From assembly GCA_020722245.1 (NCBI GenBank), contig DYLE01000105.1, positions 1 through 8,514 of the forward strand: a stretch of 8,514 bases of DNA, read 5' to 3'. This document shows, in pieces, positions 1 through 6,892 of the stretch; position 1 is the first letter of the stretch; every line of letters begins with the position of its first letter. The position numbers and the translations under genes were made by a program. A model generated the notes under the pieces. It did not search any database. It had not been told where the DNA came from and was given only the letters and a program-made list of their open reading frames with translations. This stretch comes from Desulfonema limicola (GTDB taxonomy: Bacteria > Desulfobacterota > Desulfobacteria > Desulfobacterales > Desulfosalsimonadaceae).

Positions 1-295
1 CGTCGCGGGCGCCTGCGGCATACCTTCCCGCGTCAAAGAGTTCATCCGGGTCGGCCACATCCATCATGAAATGGGCTATCCCCCCCCGCTCCTTGGGACC
101 CGGTTTGGCGGTACCGATATCCATATACCGGTAAACCTGCATGGAGTCGGCGCTGACAATGCAGCCGTTGAACACCTCGGCCAAAACCACCGACACCCGG
201 GTTTTTCCGATCCCGGTGGGACCGCAAAGCACGATGAGGTTGGGTTTAACAACGCCGTCCATCATCTGGGGACCTGTTGTGTTTTTAAATAGCAT
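1..295 (-). CDS. miaA: tRNA dimethylallyltransferase MiaA, N-terminal part (runs off the left edge)
   Basis: MiaA transfers a dimethylallyl group to N6 of A37 in tRNAs reading UNN codons; it is a cytosolic housekeeping enzyme. The reverse strand encodes about 98 residues before the window ends. Visible are the P-loop GPTGIGKT (residues 25-32), the family signature SADSMQVYRYMDIGTAKP, and HFMMDVADPDE a little further on. These three blocks in this order are characteristic of MiaA. The start at 295 is the longest option. The paired in-frame ATGs at 265 and 262 (residues 11 and 12) are equally plausible, because homologues often begin only a few residues before the P-loop strand and AGG lies about 7 bases upstream of the ATG at 265. 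A run of eight G codon bases (C on the plus strand, 80-87) lies inside the frame, which stays intact. The gene diverges from the redox operon and is probably unrelated to it. Confidence 0.94.
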   Translation of the reverse strand, partial: MLFKNTTGPQMMDGVVKPNLIVLCGPTGIGKTRVSVVLAEVFNGCIVSADSMQVYRYMDIGTAKPGPKERGGIAHFMMDVADPDELFDAGRYAAGARD

Positions 296-403
296 CGACT
301 CCAGCGTATTTTCATACGCACCGCTTTTATTCCGAGGGCCATGGGCGAAAAGCAGCAAAGCCTTTGTTTACCATTTCCATTTTGTTTTTTACCTAAAATT
401 TTA

Positions 404-432
404 TTGACATCATAAATGATAATAGATATCAA
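404..432 (+). promoter_or_regulatory. Candidate sigma70-type promoter for the redox operon
   Basis: A perfect TTGACA (404-409) is followed after 17 bases by TATCAA (427-432), which matches four of six -10 positions. The surroundings (about 380-460) are strongly AT-rich compared with the GC-rich genes on both sides. Transcription from here would give a leader of roughly 118 bases before the start at 557. The leader holds a weak 6-bp inverted repeat (GTCAGC 509-514, GCTGAC 525-530) and no recognisable riboswitch. Other inverted repeats in the divergent spacer, such as GCGTAT/ATACGC at 304-319, could be operator sites, but nothing identifies a regulator. Confidence 0.45.
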
Positions 433-556
433 GAAATTTTAATTTAAAAATTACTGTCATGAAATCCTTTTATCCATAATATCCAATAGGTTTCATTTTG
501 GCACGCTGGTCAGCTCGACATGCGGCTGACGGAGGACCTGCAAAGAGGAGAAAGTT

Positions 557-940
557 ATGGCCAAAAATCTTGTGGGGTCGGTGTTGGTGGTCGGCGGAGG
601 TATTGCCGGCATGCAGTCCGCTCTGGATCTTGCGGACTCCGGCTATTATGTTTATCTGGTTGAAAAAGAGCCGTCCATCGGCGGCGTCATGGCCCAACTG
701 GACAAGACCTTTCCCACCAATGACTGCGCCATGTGAATCATCTCGCCCAAACTGGTCGAGGTCGGCCGGAATTTGAACATCGAGCTTATCACCTACGCAG
801 ACATTGAATCCGTAGAGGGATCTCCGGGCAACTTCAAAGTGAAGGTTCGCAAGCGCGCCCGCAGCATCATTGAAGACCGGTGCACAGGCTGCGGAGCCTG
901 TATTGAAAACTGTCCTGTGACACAGATGACTGTTTCCTGA
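557..940 (+). CDS. hdrA: Selenocysteine-containing HdrA N-terminal fragment (FAD domain plus first [4Fe-4S] motif)
   Basis: The frame encodes 127 residues if the UGA at 734-736 is read as selenocysteine. It starts with a flavin-binding Rossmann strand (GGGIAGM, residues 13-19), continues with the HdrA signature GGVMAQLDKTFPTNDCAMU (Sec60, where family members have Cys) and ISPKLVEVGR, and ends just after CTGCGACIENCP (Cys109, 112, 115, 119). HdrA is the flavin subunit of heterodisulfide-reductase-type electron-bifurcating complexes. The strong AGGAG (546-550), 6 bases from the ATG, fixes the start. A second UGA (938-940) ends it, far short of the usual 650 or about 1000 residues. The codons after it show no HdrA similarity. 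The missing remainder is found in the fusion at 3572-6829. It may work in trans as a split subunit or be a recent remnant; the intact Sec codon, selenocysteine hairpin and ribosome site favour expression. Confidence 0.85.
734..736 (+). other. UGA selenocysteine codon of HdrA-N (Sec60)
   Basis: The in-frame TGA falls in the motif NDCAM-x-IISPK, where HdrA proteins have a conserved cysteine. Reading frame and homology continue without change on both sides. Cys-to-Sec replacement at this spot is established for some HdrA proteins in methanogens and Desulfobacterota. A fitting stem-loop follows at 752-769. Confidence 0.88.
752..769 (+). promoter_or_regulatory. Bacterial SECIS-like stem-loop for Sec60 of HdrA-N
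   Basis: CTGGTC (752-757) pairs with GGCCGG (764-769) over six pairs, two of them G-U, closing a six-base loop GAGGTC (758-763). The loop begins 22 bases after the UGA, which lies inside the distance range accepted for bacterial SECIS elements. Its GGUC core resembles the apical loop of the E. coli fdhF element. Seen by hand pairing only; no folding energy was calculated. Confidence 0.65.
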
Positions 941-1005
941 CAGGGCCGTTTTCGTCGCGGATGGATCCCTGATGCGTACTACCATCATTTTTTGGAGGTT
1001 CGTAC

Positions 1006-1497
1006 ATGAATGAGGCAGCCATGATGGAAACGCCCGACGCCATCGACTACATGGAGCTGGACACCATCATTGAAACGGAATACGGCCTGAGCCGAGAAAA
1101 CCTGATTATGATACTTCAGGCCATTCAGAAACGTTATAACTATCTCCCCAAACCCGCGCTGACATACCTTGCCACAAAGATTAGCCTTCCCATGAGCCAG
1201 ATTTACGGCGTAGCAACCTTCTACAGCACGTTCAGTCTGGAACCCAGAGGCCGGAACATCATTTCCGTCTGCCTGGGCACAGCCTGTCATGTCCGGGGCG
1301 GCGCGAAGATTCACGAAAAACTCGAAAACATGTTCCAGATCACAGACGGCCAAACCACTGCGGATCACCGCTTCACCCTTGAATCCGTCCGCTGCATCGG
1401 CTGCTGCAGTTTAGGACCCGTCATTAAAATCAACGAAGACATGCACAGCCGGATTCAAACCGACGCGCTGGAAAAAATACTGGCCCAATACGAATAA
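1006..1497 (+). CDS. nuoE: NuoE/HydC/HndA-type thioredoxin-like [2Fe-2S] subunit
   Basis: This 163-residue protein matches the 24-kDa NuoE family, which carries one [2Fe-2S] cluster next to the NADH-FMN subunit of complex I, HydABC and HndABCD enzymes. The four expected ligands are present: CLGTAC (Cys89, Cys94) and CIGCC (Cys130, Cys134), with the conserved block SQIYGVATFYSTF before them. The N-terminal helical part includes ILQAIQKRYNYLPKPAL, also typical. Length is normal for the family. GGAGG at 994-998, 7 bases upstream, supports the ATG at 1006; ATGs at 1021 and 1024 lack such support. The gene sits between the HdrA fragment and NuoF, 21 bases from the latter, so the two Nuo-type subunits are almost certainly translated together as an NADH-oxidising (or NAD-reducing) module of a cytosolic complex. 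Confidence 0.95.
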   Translation: MNEAAMMETPDAIDYMELDTIIETEYGLSRENLIMILQAIQKRYNYLPKPALTYLATKISLPMSQIYGVATFYSTFSLEPRGRNIISVCLGTACHVRGGAKIHEKLENMFQITDGQTTADHRFTLESVRCIGCCSLGPVIKINEDMHSRIQTDALEKILAQYE

Positions 1498-1518
1498 TAC
1501 AGATAAGAGGCGGCTATC

Positions 1519-3426
1519 ATGAAAATCCAGTCCTTGGAAGACCTGAATGCAATACGTCGGACTTATGCAAAACAGATCTATGCTCCGGAAGGGATCAGGA
1601 TCAATATCGGCATGGCCTCCTGCGGCATCGCGGCGGGCGCTCGAGCGGCCCTGAACCGGGCCCAGGAAGCCTTCCGGGGAAATGCCACCATTCAGATCCG
1701 TCAGACCGGCTGCATCGGATTCTGCGAGCAGGAGCCGCTGGTTGAGATTCTGGCCGCGGACAAACCCCGGATCATGTATAAAAAAATCCAAGAAGACAAA
1801 ATCGTCGAGGTCATTGAAGGCTACCTGGCGGGAGACTTCAAAACCCATAAAAAATGGATCCTCGGTCAGATGAAGGATCCCAGAAGCCTTCTGGAGGATG
1901 AAATCGAAAATCCGCTGGCTGCAATCCGGCCGGTCGATGGCATTCCCTTCATGGAGGAGGCTCCCTTCTACAGCGCCCAGATCAAGGTGGCCATGCGCAA
2001 CTGCGGGTACATCGACCCGGATCGTATCGAGGAATATTTCGCCAGGAAAGGATATGTCGCCTTTCTCCAGGCCCTGAAGAAAAACAACCCCCAGGAAATC
2101 ATTGAAACCATAAAGGCGTCCGGTCTTCGCGGCCGGGGGGGCGGCGGTTTTCCGACCGGCATCAAATGGGCCACCTGCGCCAAACACCACGGAAATCGTT
2201 ATATCATCTGCAACGCGGATGAAGGCGACCCCGGGGCATACATGGATCGAAGCGTTCTGGAAGGAGATCCCCACAGCGTTATCGAAGGAATGCTGATCGC
2301 AGCGCTGGGAATCGGCTCAAGCCAGGGCTATATCTATGTGCGCAACGAATACCCCCTGGCTGTCAAACGCCTGGTGACAGCGATCAAACAGGCTAAAAGC
2401 TACGGACTGCTGGGGGAAAACATCGCAGGAACCGATTTCTCGTTTAACATTAATATCTCCACAGGTGCCGGGGCGTTTGTTTGCGGGGAATCTACGGCAC
2501 TCATGGCCTCACTGGAGGGCAAGGTCGGTCGCCCCCGGGCCAAATACGTGCATACCGTAGAAAAAGGATTCCGAGAAAGCCCCTCCAATCTGAACAACGT
2601 GGAAACCTACGCCAATGTGCCGGCCATCATGCTCAAGGGGGCGGACTGGTACACATCCATGGGCACCGCACGCAGCAAGGGGACCAAGGTATTCAGCCTC
2701 GTGGGTAAGATCAACAATACCGGACTGGTGGAAGTGCCCATGGGGATCTCCCTTCGTGACATCATCTTCAAAATCGGCGGCGGAATCCCTAAAAAAAAGA
2801 AATTCAAGGCGGTCCAGACCGGCGGGCCCTCCGGCGGATGCATTCCGGAACAGTTTCTGGATCTGCCCGTGGATTTTGACGAACTGGCGAAGGTTGGCTC
2901 CATCATGGGGTCCGGGGGCATGATCGTCATGGACCAGGACACCTGCATGGTGGATTTGGCCCGGTATTTTGTGGACTTTCTTAAGGATGAATCCTGCGGG
3001 CAGTGCAACCCCTGCCGGGAAGGTTTAAAACAAATGCTCAAAATCCTCACCGACATCTGCCAGGGCAACGGCAAGGAGGGAGACATCGAGCTTTTGGAGG
3101 AGATCGGGGCCATGATGCAGAAATTCTCCCTGTGCGGACTGGGCACCTCGGCGCCGAACCCGGTTTTAACGAGCATTCTTTATTTCAGGGATGAATACGA
3201 AGCCCATATCCAGGACAAAAAATGCCCGGCCGGTGTCTGTAAGCCGCTATTTCATTACGAAATCGATGCGGATGCCTGTACGGGCTGCGGCGTATGCGCC
3301 AAAAAATGCCCGCAAGGCGCCGTTTCCGGCGAAAAGAAAAAAGCCCACAGCATCGACCAGGGCAAATGCATCAAATGCGGTATCTGTTACGAAGGTTGCA
3401 AGTTTGACGCGATCAGGATCTGCTAA
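1519..3426 (+). CDS. nuoF: NuoF/HydB/HndC-type NADH- and FMN-binding iron-sulfur subunit
   Basis: The 635-residue protein has the layout of the soluble NuoF forms found in bifurcating hydrogenases. An N-terminal thioredoxin-like domain (about 1-110) has Cys35, Cys65 and Cys69; a fourth ligand is not evident in the first motif. The FMN/NADH core follows, with GRGGGGFPTG (205-214) and the NADEGDPGAYMDR block, then an SLBB segment, and the N3-type [4Fe-4S] motif CGQCNPC (493, 496, 499) completed by Cys539 in SLCGLGTSAPNP. The C-terminal extension is a two-cluster ferredoxin: Cys587, 590, 593, 597 and Cys617, 620, 623, 627. The protein exchanges hydride with NAD(H) through FMN and passes electrons to its clusters. 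In HydABC enzymes this subunit is believed to host the bifurcation site. AGAGG at 1506-1510, 8 bases upstream, supports the ATG. It is followed by an unusually long 145-bp spacer. Confidence 0.95.
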   Translation: MKIQSLEDLNAIRRTYAKQIYAPEGIRINIGMASCGIAAGARAALNRAQEAFRGNATIQIRQTGCIGFCEQEPLVEILAADKPRIMYKKIQEDKIVEVIEGYLAGDFKTHKKWILGQMKDPRSLLEDEIENPLAAIRPVDGIPFMEEAPFYSAQIKVAMRNCGYIDPDRIEEYFARKGYVAFLQALKKNNPQEIIETIKASGLRGRGGGGFPTGIKWATCAKHHGNRYIICNADEGDPGAYMDRSVLEGDPHSVIEGMLIAALGIGSSQGYIYVRNEYPLAVKRLVTAIKQAKSYGLLGENIAGTDFSFNINISTGAGAFVCGESTALMASLEGKVGRPRAKYVHTVEKGFRESPSNLNNVETYANVPAIMLKGADWYTSMGTARSKGTKVFSLVGKINNTGLVEVPMGISLRDIIFKIGGGIPKKKKFKAVQTGGPSGGCIPEQFLDLPVDFDELAKVGSIMGSGGMIVMDQDTCMVDLARYFVDFLKDESCGQCNPCREGLKQMLKILTDICQGNGKEGDIELLEEIGAMMQKFSLCGLGTSAPNPVLTSILYFRDEYEAHIQDKKCPAGVCKPLFHYEIDADACTGCGVCAKKCPQGAVSGEKKKAHSIDQGKCIKCGICYEGCKFDAIRIC

Positions 3427-3427
3427 A

Positions 3428-3440
3428 GCGGCATAGCCGC
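3428..3440 (+). repeat. Short GC hairpin directly after the nuoF stop codon
   Basis: GCGGC (3428-3432) and GCCGC (3436-3440) form a perfect 5-bp stem with an ATA loop, one base after the TAA. No T-run follows, so it is not an intrinsic terminator. It could protect or set an end of the upstream mRNA, but that is inference. Confidence 0.4.
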
Positions 3441-3460
3441 AGAAACCAGAAACTGGAAAC

Positions 3461-3522
3461 AAGAGACAAGAAATAATGAACTCTATCTTTATTCAAAAGG
3501 GTTGAAACTTTTCTTGTTTTTT
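3461..3522 (+). repeat. Long purine/pyrimidine inverted repeat with nested hairpin in the nuoF-hdrA fusion spacer
   Basis: AAGAGACAAGAAA (3461-3473) pairs with TTTCTTGTTTTTT (3510-3522) over 13 positions, two of them G-U in RNA; the inner eight are perfect. Inside lies a second small hairpin, TTCAA (3492-3496) with TTGAA (3502-3506). The descending arm merges into a seven-T run (3517-3523), giving a terminator- or attenuator-like look, but the stem is AU-rich and its loop is long. A TTGACA at 3522-3527 lies just downstream without a convincing -10 box. Partial termination or re-initiation before the fusion gene is possible. Confidence 0.4.
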
Positions 3523-3571
3523 TGACAGGGTTTCAGGATTAAGGCACTGATATGCCAAGGATAGAACAGTT

Positions 3572-6500
3572 ATGATTACTTTCAAGCTAAACGGAAAGAC
3601 GGTTCAGGGCGAAGAGGGGCAGTATATCCTCCAGGTGGCGGAAAAATACGGGGTGGACATCCCGACCCTTTGCAACCACAAGGCCCTTGAACCGGCCGGT
3701 ATGTGCCGGGTATGCACGGTGGAGGTTTTTGACGGACGCCGGACCCGCTTCGTAACTTCCTGCAACTATCCCATCTGGGAGGGCATGGAGGTCAACACCG
3801 AAACGGAACTGGTCCGGGAAGGCCGAAAGCTGATTGTGGAGCTGCTTTTGGCCCGCTGTCCCGAAGTCCCGGCCATTCAGAAACTCGCAAAAAAATACGG
3901 CATCACGGAAATCCGTTTTCACAAGGAAGCCGACACCTGTATCCTCTGCGGATTATGCACCCGGGTGTGCGAAAAAATGGGTGCCAGGGCCATCAGCCTC
4001 ACCGGCCGCGGTGTGGACATGAAGGTCGACACGCCCTATCACCTCAACACCGACGCCTGTTTCGGGTGCGGGGCCTGCGCCTCCCTCTGCCCCACGGGGC
4101 ATATCACCCTGGAAAAAATCAATCGGGAATTCACCACCCGCACCCTGCAGCTCATTCCTTCGGAATACGACATGGGGCTCAGGGGCCGCAAGCCCATCTA
4201 TGTCCCCTATGCCCAAGCCGTGCCGAACATCCCGGCCATCGACCGGGATGTGTGCATGCATTTTAAGGCCGGCGGCTGCCAGATCTGCAAGGAGTTCTGC
4301 GGCGTCAACGCGATTGACCACTCCATGCAGGACGAATTCATCGAACTGGAGGTGGGCGCCATCGTTCTGGCTCCGGGGTTCAAGCCCTATGATCCGTCCA
4401 GGCTGGACTTTTACGGATACCACCGCCTGCCCAACGTCGTCACCTCCATGCAGTACGAACGAATCCTGTCGGCCTCCGGGCCGTTCGGCGGCCACCTGGT
4501 AAGGCCCTCGGACCACAAGGAGCCAAAAAAAATCGCCTGGTTCCAGTGCGTGGGGTCGCGCGACCAGAACCGCTGCAAAAACAGCTACTGCTCCTCGGTC
4601 TGCTGCATGTACGCCATCAAGGAGGCGGTGATTTCCAAGGAGCATGCCGGAAAGGACTTAGACTGCGCCATCTTTTTCATGGACATGCGGACCCCCGGCA
4701 AGGAGTTTGAAAAATTTTACAACGACGCCCGCGACAGGCACGGGGTCCGGTTCATTCGAAGTCGGGTTCACACGGTGGATCCGGCCCCGGACGGACATTC
4801 CCTGGCGATCCGCTATGTGATGGAAAACGGCGAGACCGTATCGGAAATCTTTGACATGATCGTGCTTTCCATCGGGCTTGAGACCCCGCCGGAGATGATC
4901 GAACTCGCAGGCCGGCTCGGCGTTGAACTCACCCCCGGCAACTTCTGCAGGACGGACGCGTTTCATCCGGTGAACACCTCGAAGGAAGGGGTGTTCGTCT
5001 GCGGGGCGTTCCAGGGACCCAAGGACATCCCCCAGTCGGTGATCGACGCCAGCGCCGCGGCCGCAGCCGCCCAGGAGCTGCTGGCCGGCGCCCGGGGCAC
5101 CATGGCCCGGACCAAGGAGGTGGTGCCGGAGATCAACATCGCCGGGGAACGCCCGAGGATCGGCGTGTTTGTGTGCAAATGCGGAACCAACATCGCCGGC
5201 GTGGTGGACGTGCCTGCTGTTCGGGATTACGCCGCCGGCCTTCCCTATGTGGAATATGCGGCGGACAACCTCTACACCTGCTCCCAGGACACCCAGGAGA
5301 CCATGACCCAGATCATTCGGGAGAAAAACTTAAACCGGGTGGTGGTCGCAGCCTGTACTCCCAAAACCCACGAGCCTCTGTTTCAGGAGACCCTGATCAA
5401 CGCGGGTCTGAACAAATACCTGTTTGAGATGACCAACATTCGAAACCAGGACTCCTGGGTGCACAAAAACAACCCCCGGCTGGCCACCGACAAGGCCAAG
5501 GACCTTGTCCGCATGGCCGTGGCCAAGGTGGCGCTCATGGAGCCGCTCAAGGAGATCGAACTGCCGGTCAACCACACGACCATGGTGATCGGCGGCGGGA
5601 TTTCAGGAATGGCTGCCGCAAAGAGTTTTGCCCTCCAGGGGTTTGAAACCCATCTGGTCGAAAAAAGCGACCGGCTGGGCGGACAGGCCCTGAATCTGTA
5701 TCACACCGCCACCGGAGAGGGGGTTCAGGAAAAACTCTGCGAAATGATCAAATCCGTGGAATCCGACAAAAAAATCCACCTTCACCTCAACACCACCATC
5801 ACGGCGGTGGAGGGGTTTGTCGGAAACTTCAAGACCACCCTTTCCTCAAACGGAAATCAGGAGGTGCTCGAGCACGGCGCGGTGATTCTGGCCACGGGCG
5901 CCGCCCCTTATGTTCCGGATGAATACGCCTATGGCAAGGACCCTCGAATCCTGACCAGCCTGGAACTGGACAAAAAATTCATCGCCAACGATCCGATGAT
6001 TTGCAATCTCAAATCCGCGATCTTCATCCAGTGCGTCGGATCCCGGGAGCCCCAGCGGCCTTACTGTTCAAGGGTATGCTGCACCCATTCCATTGAAAAC
6101 GCCCTGGAGCTGAAAAAGAGAAACCCGGATATGAACATCTATATCCTTTACCGGGATATCCGGACCTACGGCGAAAAGGAGTATCTCTACAAGCAGGCAA
6201 GGGAAAAAGGCGTTATCTTCATTCGGTACTCCGTTGACAACAAACCCCGGCTTGAGATCCGCAAGGAAGGGCTTGCGGTTACCGTGACCGACCATGTTCT
6301 GGGGCGTCCCATAGAAATCCTTACCGACCTGGTCACCCTGGCAACGGCCGTCGTGCCCTATAAGGATGAAGCCCTGGCCAACTTCTTCAAGGTCTCCATG
6401 AACGATGACGGGTTCTTTATTGAAAAACACGCCAAGCTCGGCCCATCGGAATTTTCCACGGACGGGGTTTATCTTTGCGGAATGGCGCATTACCCCAAGC

Positions 6501-6829
6501 CCATTGATGAATCCATCGCCCAGGCCAAGGCGGCGGTTTCCCGGGCCGTGACCCTGCTCTCCAAGGCGAGCATTTTCTCCAGCGGAACCATCGCCCAGGT
6601 GGATCCGACCAAGTGCGCGGGATGCGGGGTCTGCGTGGCGATCTGCCCGTTTTCCGCGCCGTCGATCATCGACAAGGGCCGGTTTGCGGGAAAAGCCGAG
6701 ATCAACCCGGTCCTCTGCAAGGGATGCGGGCTCTGCGAGGCCTCCTGCCGCTCCGGGGCGATTCATCTGAAAGGGTTTGACACGGATCAGATCTTTTCCC
6801 AGATATTTGAGCTCAACGCGGCGATGTAG
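3572..6829 (+). CDS. hdrA: Fusion of NuoG/HydA-type ferredoxin domains to HdrA (lacking the first HdrA FAD domain)
   Basis: The 1085-residue protein begins with a plant-type [2Fe-2S] ferredoxin (Cys34, 45, 48, 64) and two [4Fe-4S] motifs (Cys123, 126, 129, 133; Cys163, 166, 169, 173), as in NuoG or HydA. The His-Cys cluster between them is degenerate (only Cys96), and no H-cluster motif occurs. From residue 197 it is HdrA: Cys228, 236, 239, 243, then QCVGSRD (325-331) with YCSSVCCMYA, but without the preceding Rossmann FAD domain. A second HdrA unit starts at about 529 (Cys535, Cys537), includes VVVAACTPKTHEP, the FAD motif GGGISGM (674-680), a second QCVGSR block, and two terminal [4Fe-4S] motifs (Cys1015-1025, Cys1049-1059). 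It is a cytosolic electron hub joining NuoEF to MvhD. AAGGA (3557-3561), 10 bases upstream, supports the start. The absent HdrA piece is encoded at 557-940. Confidence 0.92.
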   Translation: MITFKLNGKTVQGEEGQYILQVAEKYGVDIPTLCNHKALEPAGMCRVCTVEVFDGRRTRFVTSCNYPIWEGMEVNTETELVREGRKLIVELLLARCPEVPAIQKLAKKYGITEIRFHKEADTCILCGLCTRVCEKMGARAISLTGRGVDMKVDTPYHLNTDACFGCGACASLCPTGHITLEKINREFTTRTLQLIPSEYDMGLRGRKPIYVPYAQAVPNIPAIDRDVCMHFKAGGCQICKEFCGVNAIDHSMQDEFIELEVGAIVLAPGFKPYDPSRLDFYGYHRLPNVVTSMQYERILSASGPFGGHLVRPSDHKEPKKIAWFQCVGSRDQNRCKNSYCSSVCCMYAIKEAVISKEHAGKDLDCAIFFMDMRTPGKEFEKFYNDARDRHGVRFIRSRVHTVDPAPDGHSLAIRYVMENGETVSEIFDMIVLSIGLETPPEMIELAGRLGVELTPGNFCRTDAFHPVNTSKEGVFVCGAFQGPKDIPQSVIDASAAAAAAQELLAGARGTMARTKEVVPEINIAGERPRIGVFVCKCGTNIAGVVDVPAVRDYAAGLPYVEYAADNLYTCSQDTQETMTQIIREKNLNRVVVAACTPKTHEPLFQETLINAGLNKYLFEMTNIRNQDSWVHKNNPRLATDKAKDLVRMAVAKVALMEPLKEIELPVNHTTMVIGGGISGMAAAKSFALQGFETHLVEKSDRLGGQALNLYHTATGEGVQEKLCEMIKSVESDKKIHLHLNTTITAVEGFVGNFKTTLSSNGNQEVLEHGAVILATGAAPYVPDEYAYGKDPRILTSLELDKKFIANDPMICNLKSAIFIQCVGSREPQRPYCSRVCCTHSIENALELKKRNPDMNIYILYRDIRTYGEKEYLYKQAREKGVIFIRYSVDNKPRLEIRKEGLAVTVTDHVLGRPIEILTDLVTLATAVVPYKDEALANFFKVSMNDDGFFIEKHAKLGPSEFSTDGVYLCGMAHYPKPIDESIAQAKAAVSRAVTLLSKASIFSSGTIAQVDPTKCAGCGVCVAICPFSAPSIIDKGRFAGKAEINPVLCKGCGLCEASCRSGAIHLKGFDTDQIFSQIFELNAAM

Positions 6830-6855
6830 ATCAGGCCTGAGAAGACCTCCTGATC
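6829..6855 (+). repeat. Inverted repeat between the hdrA fusion and mvhD
   Basis: GATCAGG (6829-6835) and CCTGATC (6849-6855) pair perfectly over seven bases with a 13-base loop, starting on the last base of the fusion's stop codon. A perfect palindrome TCAGGCCTGA (6831-6840) overlaps the left arm and offers an alternative fold. No T-run follows. It may be an mRNA processing or stability hairpin between operon segments. Confidence 0.4.
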
Positions 6856-6863
6856 CGTAACAT

Positions 6864-6890
6864 ATGAAACTCATCAAGGAGATTGAATAG
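6864..6890 (+). CDS. Possible 8-residue leader ORF before mvhD
   Basis: ATG at 6864 opens a frame MKLIKEIE that stops at 6888-6890, two bases before the mvhD start. The mvhD ribosome site AAGGAG (6876-6881) lies inside it, so its translation could influence mvhD initiation. It has no clear ribosome site of its own. Its first 11 bases (ATGAAACTCAT) recur at 8303-8313 at the start of the last gene, which suggests chance or a degenerate duplicated start. Weakly supported. Confidence 0.15.
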   Translation: MKLIKEIE

Positions 6891-6892
6891 AG

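Noticed and set aside
80..87. Run of eight C (G in miaA) as a phase-variation tract
   Set aside because: The miaA frame is intact and a housekeeping tRNA gene is an unlikely phase-variable target; the tract is short.
509..530. 6-bp inverted repeat in the leader of the redox operon
   Set aside because: Short stem with a 10-base loop; not enough to call a riboswitch or operator.
470..988. 172-residue open frame on the minus strand
   Set aside because: It lies opposite the HdrA fragment and its leader, has no recognisable motif, and the plus strand here has clear homology and a strong ribosome site.
1411..2274. 287-residue open frame on the minus strand
   Set aside because: Antisense to nuoF in a GC-rich region; composition-driven shadow without motifs.
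6068..6877. 269-residue open frame on the minus strand
   Set aside because: Antisense to the C-terminal HdrA part of the fusion; no family features.
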